A stretch of DNA of 11,473 bases from Neisseriales bacterium (GTDB taxonomy: Bacteria > Pseudomonadota > Gammaproteobacteria > Burkholderiales > UBA11063), in NCBI GenBank assembly GCA_008017145.1, contig SSGY01000014.1, positions 1 to 11,473 on the forward strand, given 5' to 3'. How positions within the stretch are numbered: the stretch's first letter is position 1; every line of letters begins with the position of its first letter. Below the pieces are notes generated by a model. The model did no database searches. It was not told where the DNA came from and was given only the letters and a program-made list of their open reading frames with translations. The position numbers and the translations under genes were made by a program. Positions 6,528 to 11,473 of the stretch are shown here, one piece after another.

Positions 6528-7016
6528 ATGGCAATTCAAATTATAGAATATCAAGAACAATATACATCTCAATTAGTAGAATTAATTCTTGGAATTCAGG
6601 TTGGTGAATATGGACTTGCAACCAGCCTTGAAGCACAACCAGATTTATTGCAAATACCAGAGTTTTATCAAGTTAATAATGGTAACTTTTGGCTGGCACT
6701 AGATGGTGAAAAAGTGGTTGGAACAATTTCACTTAAAATTTTCTCAGCAACACAGGGCGCATTACGTAAAATGTTTGTTGCCGATGGCTACCGTGGTAAA
6801 CCACATAATATCGCTCAACAATTATTTGAGCGCCTACGTGCTACTGCAGAGCAACAAAAACTTACCACAATCTATTTAGGAACTACTGACAAATATTTGG
6901 CAGCACATCGCTTCTATGAGAAAAATGGGTTTGTATTAATGAATAAAACTCAGTTACCTGAAGAGTTTCCTATAGTTTTGGTTGATGATCGCTTTTATCG
7001 TCTGGATATCGCTTAA
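6528..7016 (+). CDS. GNAT-family N-acetyltransferase
   Basis: This cytoplasmic protein of 162 residues has a single GNAT domain. It shows a core strand 'FWLALDGEKVVGTISL' (about 62-78), then the acetyl-CoA loop region with Arg89-Gly-Lys-Pro-His-Asn-Ile-Ala96 followed by 'QQLFERL', a somewhat stretched version of the usual RGxGxA, and finally 'AAHRFYEKNGFV', the typical motif B. The frame extends back to a TTG at 6462, but that would place the start inside the terminator region; ATG 6528 is preceded by AAGAAG (6518-6523) and begins directly with the domain. It is the first gene of a tight unit: the amidotransferase begins 12 nt after its stop. It is not closely related by eye to the RimL-like enzyme at 316. 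Substrate unknown. Confidence 0.88.
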   Translation: MAIQIIEYQEQYTSQLVELILGIQVGEYGLATSLEAQPDLLQIPEFYQVNNGNFWLALDGEKVVGTISLKIFSATQGALRKMFVADGYRGKPHNIAQQLFERLRATAEQQKLTTIYLGTTDKYLAAHRFYEKNGFVLMNKTQLPEEFPIVLVDDRFYRLDIA

Positions 7017-7028
7017 AAGGAGTTTGTT

Positions 7029-7739
7029 TTGACTAAAAAAGTACATGTTATCCGTCATGTAATGTTTGAAGACTTAGGATCTTTTGCTAATGTTCTGCAA
7101 AAGCTAGGTTATCAGATTGAATATTTAGATAGCGGTGTGGATAAAATCCCTGATCGTTGTGATGCAGATTGGCTAATTGTGCTTGGTGGTCCGATTGGGG
7201 TTAATGATGCGCATGATTTCCCCTATCTCGCCGATGAGATTAATTTAATTACACAATATATAGCTGCCGATAAACCTGTTTTAGGGATCTGTCTCGGATC
7301 ACAATTATTAGCTGCTGCGCTAGGTGCACAAATCGAAAAGAACTCACAAATTGAATTAGGCTGGTCTAAGCTTACACTTTGCAATTTAGACGCTAATGAC
7401 TGTTTCCAATACCTATCTGAGGTTAACGTCTTACATTGGCACGGAGACACCTTTAAACTGCCAGCAAATGCTATTCTCAAAGCCTCTACTCCAATTTGTA
7501 GCAACCAAGCATTTACAATTGGCAATAAAATTATGGGCTTACAATTTCATCCCGAGGTTACCACACGTGGAATGGAGCGCTGGTTGATTGGCAATGCTTC
7601 AGAAATAAACCAACTAGAACATACCTCAATTAGCAAACTCAGAGAAGAAAATAATTTATACGGTAGCGCTTTAGAAAATGCCGCAAGTAAATTTTTGCAG
7701 CAGTGGGTAAATAATTGGGAGACGCAGATTGATAAGTGA
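7029..7739 (+). CDS. Stand-alone class I glutamine amidotransferase-like protein
   Basis: This 236-residue protein is a single class I glutamine amidotransferase (GATase1) domain, which releases ammonia from glutamine, or a related gamma-glutamyl hydrolase fold. The triad is complete: nucleophile Cys88 in GICLGSQ, with His174 and Glu176 in QFHPEV. The oxyanion-side 'VLGGPIGVND' lies near residues 50-60. It resembles the GuaA N-terminal domain but has no ATP-pyrophosphatase or dimerisation domain, so it is not GMP synthase itself; the length fits the GuaA-like group of free-standing amidotransferases. The start is TTG at 7029, supported by a strong AAAAGGAG (7015-7022) at 6-nt spacing; that ribosome-binding site overlaps the stop of the acetyltransferase. 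It overlaps the next gene by 11 nt, suggesting translational coupling. The partner enzyme or the substrate hydrolysed is unknown. Confidence 0.9.
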   Translation: MTKKVHVIRHVMFEDLGSFANVLQKLGYQIEYLDSGVDKIPDRCDADWLIVLGGPIGVNDAHDFPYLADEINLITQYIAADKPVLGICLGSQLLAAALGAQIEKNSQIELGWSKLTLCNLDANDCFQYLSEVNVLHWHGDTFKLPANAILKASTPICSNQAFTIGNKIMGLQFHPEVTTRGMERWLIGNASEINQLEHTSISKLREENNLYGSALENAASKFLQQWVNNWETQIDK

Positions 7740-8415
7740 GCATGAGTTGATTCAACAAACCTTTGCATTTGTTAAAAACATTCATCAAAAAGATTTCTCA
7801 GGGCATGATTTTGAGCATATTAAGCGGGTGTGGCACAACGGACAATTAATTCTAGCGGATGAAAACCATGCCGAGCGCTTTATTGTCGAAATGGCTTTAT
7901 TATTGCATGATGTTGATGATTATAAGCTAGGTGACAATACTGAGCACGGTTATACATATCTCAAACAATGTAATCTTGACGAGAGTGTAATTCAGCGAAT
8001 ATTAAGTATTATCGATAGCATAGGGTTTAGTAAGACTGGTTATAATCCGCAGTTTAGTGATACAGAAACTAAAATTGTCTATGATGCCGACAAGCTGGAT
8101 GCGATCGGTGCCTTTGGAATTGCCCGGGCGTTTGCCTATGGTGGTGCAAAAAGCCGCCCACTCTTTGTAGCAGACCGCTTACCACCACAAGATTTAGATC
8201 TTGATGCTTATGCCGCAAATGCCAAATCTGGCGATAATCATACGGTAAGTCATTTCTTTGAGAAATTACTGCGGCTACCTGATCTGATGCAGACGGAACG
8301 TGGTAAAGCCCTTGCCAAGCCGCGAAAAGCAGCTATGATTAACTTCTTACGTGCTTTATTCGCCGAACAAGAGCTTGATGATTGGCAACTAATCTTGGAC
8401 AACGCAACTAACTAA
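7729..8415 (+). CDS. HD-domain phosphohydrolase, YedJ/YpgQ-like
   Basis: This 228-residue cytoplasmic protein belongs to the HD superfamily of metal-dependent phosphohydrolases. The family pattern is visible: 'FSGHDFEHIKRVW' with His26 and His30, the HD pair His60-Asp61 in LLLHDVDD, and the distal acid in 'VYDADKLDAIGAFGIARAF' (Asp119 to Asp124). These match E. coli YedJ and Bacillus YpgQ in layout and length; YpgQ is a reported nucleotide pyrophosphohydrolase, though YedJ-like specificity is not settled. The start is TTG 7729 with GGGAG (7717-7721) 7 nt upstream, inside the end of the amidotransferase gene, which it overlaps by 11 nt. It ends the operon and converges with the minus-strand gene at 8486. 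A nucleotide or phosphorylated metabolite substrate is likely but cannot be named. Confidence 0.88.
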   Translation: MISEHELIQQTFAFVKNIHQKDFSGHDFEHIKRVWHNGQLILADENHAERFIVEMALLLHDVDDYKLGDNTEHGYTYLKQCNLDESVIQRILSIIDSIGFSKTGYNPQFSDTETKIVYDADKLDAIGAFGIARAFAYGGAKSRPLFVADRLPPQDLDLDAYAANAKSGDNHTVSHFFEKLLRLPDLMQTERGKALAKPRKAAMINFLRALFAEQELDDWQLILDNATN

Positions 8416-8428
8416 GGTAGCTGCGTTG
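8400..8428 (+). other. Hairpin spanning the HD gene stop codon
   Basis: CAACGCA (8400-8406) pairs with TGCGTTG (8422-8428), extended by CTA/TAG after one mismatch, with the TAA stop codon in the loop. The following bases are A-rich, not T-rich, so it is not a standard terminator. It may protect the 3' end or affect termination of translation. Confidence 0.35.
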
Positions 8429-8463
8429 AAAAACTTTCCAAACCAATTGACTAAATAATTTTC

Positions 8464-8490
8464 AATGAAGTAACGTTTCGCTACTTCATT
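8464..8490. terminator. Symmetric hairpin between convergent genes
   Basis: AATGAAGTA (8464-8472) and TACTTCATT (8482-8490) form a perfect 9-bp stem with a 9-nt loop that can add two inner CG pairs. It lies between the HD gene and the convergent minus-strand gene, whose stop codon is within the right arm. It could slow polymerase from both directions, but neither strand has a clean T-tract. Confidence 0.45.
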
Positions 8491-8908
8491 TGCTTTCAGG
8501 GCTGCTAGGCACCGATTCTATATTCTTGCCAGCTACTGGAGTTGTACTTTTTGAGATTTTACATTTATACAATTTACTATTTTTGTAAAAACATTCCATC
8601 TTCTGTCCCTGGTCCGTAATAAAACGAAATCTGGCTAAGTTATTCACATCATCATCAGCAGGGATATTTACCACTGGAATATTCGGCTGCAAACTATCTG
8701 GACTAGTACTATCGTCATCACTAACATCATTCTGACTATATTTAACTTTATAGTTCTTGCAATTACTCTGAATTATAGACTCTGTTGTATTGCTGGTAAT
8801 TTTTACACCGTTACATGAATAATTGGAAGTATCCAAATTTATGGTTGTATATGCATTGGCACTAGCAGCACCTAAACCACAAAGAGTCATTAATAATATC
8901 TTTTTCAT
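8486..8908 (-). CDS. Small secreted protein of unknown function with four cysteines
   Basis: I do not recognise this 140-residue protein. It begins with a clear Sec signal peptide: MKK, a hydrophobic core, and an AxA-type cleavage site after Ala19 (SANA then YTT). No lipobox is present around Cys10, because the preceding residue is Leu. The mature protein has four cysteines (32, 50, 106, 116), consistent with two disulfide bonds in the periplasm or outside, an acidic Ser/Asp-rich middle with DDDST and ADDD, and a Ser/Pro-rich C-terminus. A good ribosome-binding site (AAAGGA on the minus strand, around 8916-8921) supports the start. It begins 15 nt after the stop of the porin-like gene, so the two are probably co-transcribed and may act together at the envelope. 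Function unknown. Confidence 0.75.
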   Translation of the reverse strand: MKKILLMTLCGLGAASANAYTTINLDTSNYSCNGVKITSNTTESIIQSNCKNYKVKYSQNDVSDDDSTSPDSLQPNIPVVNIPADDDVNNLARFRFITDQGQKMECFYKNSKLYKCKISKSTTPVAGKNIESVPSSPESK

Positions 8909-8923
8909 AGAGAAAATCCTTTC

Positions 8924-10426
8924 TTAATATACGTATTCCGTCATAAATAATGTTGTCCATGCATTAGTTGCTGAAGCAACAGTCGTTGAATTATATGGAG
9001 TATACGGATCGCTCCACATATAGCCATAAACACCGAAGAATTTCAAGCCTGGAATTTGTTTAACCTTATAATTAAAGACCAAATCAAACTCTTGGTCAGG
9101 GTTGGAAGAACCCAAAGAACTATTCGCCTGCTGACCAACGGTATTTAATATTTGTGAATAAGCAGGAGCAACAGACAGAGTATTTTCTAAGAAACTAAAC
9201 GTTGTTGTAATATTATACATCTGACCTGATGAAGCTTTTTGAACTAAACCAGTCATCCACGAGTTAGCATACATTGGGTCAACGTTTTCATTATAGGTAT
9301 AAGGAGAAACAATCGCACCATGACCGAAAGCATCTGCAGGACCCCAAACATTCTCATAACCAAAAGAAACATTAAACCAACGATGATTAAAAACCGCCTG
9401 AGCACCAGCAAAATTACTATTGATATTACCAAGGTTAGCGCTAGTAATTGCATTAGACGCATTACCCCACTCAGTACCACCTTGAGCAGCTATAGTAAAA
9501 TAAGTATTGGTATCCTTATCAAGGGTTAATTTAATTGAATTATCAGCATAAACTAAAGTTGCATAATTATCAAACTGATAAGCCCAAGCCCTCACATTAT
9601 ACATGTTATCTGGCGTAAAGTAACTTGTTCCAAAAGCGAGTGTACCATTAGAGCCCTGATTAATTCCAGTACTAATTCCTTGGATTGAGCCTGGGTTATA
9701 TAATGTGCTTCCTGTAAATCCACTATACCCTGGATAGTTAGCACCATTAAAAGCTATACCAGTAAAGAGCCAGCCTCCACCAGGATTAATATTTACCGAA
9801 GCACCTTGGTAAGTTACTGCGGATGATTGATCTGAGTAATAATTAGCTGCTAACCAGGGACTATTATTAATGCCAATAAACCCAACATCTGCCTGTACAA
9901 TATGGCTATATTGATATTCAAGGAATCCCTCAGTTAATGCGTAATACGGCTCAGATGCCATAAAGACATAGGGGCGAAAGCCGCTGGCTGTATTATTATT
10001 CTGAATAAATGGATTGCCTGCTACAAAAGTTCCTCCTAGAGAAAACCCCTCCACTGAACCTGTTTGCCCAAAAATGCCTCCAGAAACATTAAAGTTGACT
10101 GGCTTATTATTATTCTGTTGAACCGCAGAAAATCCATACGCATTCCATGTACCATCTGCAAATAGTTTCTCAGCAAAGTTCTGTGCCGCTTTTTGCTCAG
10201 GAGTTACAAGCTGAGTCCCACCGCCACTTGGTAAACCGAGATATGGATTTTGCAAATAAGATTGCTCTCGAATATAGTTATCATTAGCATTTACATCCTT
10301 ATATGTCGGTGGTGAAACTACAGGAGAAGATTCGTTTGTGCTAATCGGCGCTGATTCGTTCGTACTATCTGCAAATACATGCCCTATTGAAAATGTAGAT
10401 AAGATCACTAATATAACTTTTTTCAT
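8924..10426 (-). CDS. Outer-membrane beta-barrel porin-like protein
   Basis: This 500-residue exported protein looks like an outer-membrane channel. It has a signal peptide (MKKVILVILSTFSIGHVFA, cleavage after residue 19), a Ser/Asn/Pro-rich mature N-terminus with a doubled STNES, and then a long run of alternating polar and hydrophobic beta segments rich in Gly, Asn, Tyr and Phe, ending with aromatic ...TEYVY, as expected for a C-terminal beta-signal. Size and composition suggest the OprD-like or a related 16-18-strand porin group, but no diagnostic motif lets me fix the family. An in-frame TTG lies 15 nt upstream (10441); the ATG at 10426 sits directly before the signal peptide and has AGG 8-9 nt upstream. 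The neighbouring secreted chitinase suggests uptake of chitin oligosaccharides, comparable in role to ChiP, but this is inference. A small secreted protein follows in the same direction. Confidence 0.75.
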   Translation of the reverse strand: MKKVILVILSTFSIGHVFADSTNESAPISTNESSPVVSPPTYKDVNANDNYIREQSYLQNPYLGLPSGGGTQLVTPEQKAAQNFAEKLFADGTWNAYGFSAVQQNNNKPVNFNVSGGIFGQTGSVEGFSLGGTFVAGNPFIQNNNTASGFRPYVFMASEPYYALTEGFLEYQYSHIVQADVGFIGINNSPWLAANYYSDQSSAVTYQGASVNINPGGGWLFTGIAFNGANYPGYSGFTGSTLYNPGSIQGISTGINQGSNGTLAFGTSYFTPDNMYNVRAWAYQFDNYATLVYADNSIKLTLDKDTNTYFTIAAQGGTEWGNASNAITSANLGNINSNFAGAQAVFNHRWFNVSFGYENVWGPADAFGHGAIVSPYTYNENVDPMYANSWMTGLVQKASSGQMYNITTTFSFLENTLSVAPAYSQILNTVGQQANSSLGSSNPDQEFDLVFNYKVKQIPGLKFFGVYGYMWSDPYTPYNSTTVASATNAWTTLFMTEYVY

Positions 10427-10502
10427 TTTAAAAACCTGCAAAAATTATTTAAAATACGGAATTACACATCACCACTACAAATAAACCTAGCTAGTCGGAG
10501 TT

Positions 10503-10511
10503 ATTGTAGCA
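10503..10511 (-). promoter_or_regulatory. Candidate extended -10 promoter of the porin gene
   Basis: On the minus strand TGCTACAAT gives an extended -10 (TGn plus TACAAT, five of six matches). There is no good -35 at 17 nt, as is usual for extended -10 promoters. The start would be near 10496, leaving a leader of about 70 nt. The chitinase terminator lies upstream, so the porin needs its own promoter. Confidence 0.4.
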
Positions 10512-10559
10512 ACATGGATTGAGTAAAAATTCCAAAGCAAAAAACATGATGAATACTAA

Positions 10560-10596
10560 TAAAAATGCGCAAATAATTAATAAATGCGCATTTTTA
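10560..10596 (-). terminator. Intrinsic terminator after the chitinase gene
   Basis: TAAAAATGCGCA (10560-10571) pairs perfectly with TGCGCATTTTTA (10585-10596) over 12 bp around a 13-nt AT-rich loop. On the minus strand it follows the chitinase stop by about 10 nt, and the 3' arm ends in five T. It can act on either strand. It marks the chitinase and porin as separate transcription units unless it is read through. Confidence 0.75.
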
Positions 10597-10605
10597 AAAT
10601 TAAAG

Positions 10606-11473
10606 TTACTGATTCAAACAGCTTCCTGAAGCAGAACAAATATTATTCGTAATGCCGTACTGAGCGTAACTAGAATCTTGCATCGGAATATCCTCATCAA
10701 TTTCCCAGGTAAAGTAACCATTTAAGCCCTGTGTATTGGCATAACTAACCTTATTTGCTGCAGATTGTCCATTATCAAAAGTACCAAAATATGGAGTCCC
10801 ACTCACAACATAGTAAAACCAAGGCATCATTGCTGAGCTCGAGTAATTCCATGCAACAAAATTGCTAGAAGTTAATGCTTGTGGCAAATAATCACCTTTA
10901 GCCTGAGCACAATAATTGCTGTTATATACGCAACGATAAGAAACTACTCCACCACCTTGAGCAGCCCAAGTTTGACTTGTTGCCAGAGTCTGGTAAATGG
11001 CAGTATCGTTACTTGTTGCTGCATTCGCCAGATTTTCCACCCTTGTATATGTTGGAATACCCAAGTTAAGTTTATTTGTCATGTTTGGAGCCAAGGCAAA
11101 ATATCCTTGATAACCATTACACTGATTAGAAGTAGTACCACAAGTCAACGTATCATTGATATCATAATATTGCTCGTAATTGGAGCTACCATAAGAATAT
11201 TGACTTCGATATAATCCGGCCAAAGCATCACTAACTCCACTACTAGCATCACCAGCATCAAATTGACCATGATAATCATAAGCCATCAAATTCCCATAAG
11301 TTACACTTTCGAGAACTGTTTGATAATTACCACCTAAGTTAATATAACTCTGTAAGGCATTAATCCCTACAGGAAGAGCCGCAGAAATATTAAATGCCGT
11401 TCCATACAAAGGCGAACCAGAACTTTCGGTAGTAACTTGCTTAGCATAAGTTGATAATGCACTTAGCAGCGCT
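10606..11473 (-). CDS. Secreted GH18 chitinase, C-terminal part
   Basis: Glycoside hydrolase family 18 enzymes cut beta-1,4-N-acetylglucosamine polymers such as chitin. The frame is open to the right edge, so only about 288 C-terminal residues are visible; the N-terminus, any signal peptide and the catalytic DxxDxDxE motif lie outside. Visible GH18 landmarks, in order, are 'LMAYDYHGQFD' (the conserved MxYD strand that follows the catalytic motif), 'LGIPTYTRVEN' (the 'GiP.YGR' strand) and 'LNGYFTWEIDEDIP' (the last-strand 'G.m.W..D.D' with substrate-stacking Trp). There are three close cysteine pairs (TCGTTSNQC, RCVYNSNYC and NICSASGSC), which suggests disulfides and export. An in-frame TTG at 11409 is not the start because coding continues upstream. 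No chitin-binding domain follows the catalytic fold; the gene ends soon after the last strand. Confidence 0.9.
   Translation of the reverse strand, partial: ALLSALSTYAKQVTTESSGSPLYGTAFNISAALPVGINALQSYINLGGNYQTVLESVTYGNLMAYDYHGQFDAGDASSGVSDALAGLYRSQYSYGSSNYEQYYDINDTLTCGTTSNQCNGYQGYFALAPNMTNKLNLGIPTYTRVENLANAATSNDTAIYQTLATSQTWAAQGGGVVSYRCVYNSNYCAQAKGDYLPQALTSSNFVAWNYSSSAMMPWFYYVVSGTPYFGTFDNGQSAANKVSYANTQGLNGYFTWEIDEDIPMQDSSYAQYGITNNICSASGSCLNQ

Noticed and set aside
10879..11214. 111-codon plus-strand frame within the chitinase region
   Set aside because: It is antisense to a frame with several GH18 landmarks, and its translation has no signal peptide or domain pattern.

Overview
The window is AT-rich, compactly coded bacterial chromosome from a Gram-negative organism. 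It encodes an AsmA-type envelope protein, an outer-membrane barrel protein and several Sec signal peptides. The best taxonomic clue is the dihydrolipoyl dehydrogenase, which carries its own N-terminal lipoyl domain and is about 588 residues long, a form common in Neisseria and other Betaproteobacteria. A low-GC member of the Neisseriales is my best guess, but this is inference from gene architecture, not a database match.

The left half is on the + strand. It opens with the C-terminus of an AsmA-family protein (1-303), followed 12 nt later by a RimJ/RimL-like GNAT acetyltransferase (316-837). Next come an MFS transporter whose real start is probably 941, behind a promoter overlapped by a 17-bp palindrome, then a POT-family peptide/H+ symporter (2273-3565) and a closely spaced CPBP-type membrane protease (3587-4456). 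lpdA (4502-6268) follows as a stand-alone gene: no aceE, aceF or 2-oxoglutarate dehydrogenase genes lie beside it here.

Between lpdA and the next gene is the most structured non-coding stretch (6269-6527). It holds a long, imperfect, nested inverted repeat resembling a MITE or ERIC-like intergenic element, then a 14-bp palindrome with further half-sites, then a textbook intrinsic terminator ending only 16 nt before the next start codon. A tight three-gene unit follows: a GNAT acetyltransferase (6528), a free-standing class I glutamine amidotransferase (7029, TTG start) and an HD-domain phosphohydrolase (7729, TTG start, overlapping its neighbour by 11 nt).

The right part is on the - strand and converges on the HD gene. 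In order of transcription it contains the C-terminal ~288 residues of a secreted GH18 chitinase (running off the right edge), a bidirectional-looking terminator, a ~500-residue outer-membrane porin-like protein, and a small secreted four-cysteine protein of unknown function. Chitinase plus porin suggests secreted chitin breakdown with uptake of oligosaccharides, and the POT symporter would fit use of peptides from the same material. These links are inferred from proximity and family.

I found no CRISPR array, tRNA, rRNA, transposase or obvious defence system. The points most worth checking are the repeat element and regulatory region after lpdA, the palindrome at the MFS promoter, the GNAT-amidotransferase-HD cassette and the chitinase-porin-secreted protein group.
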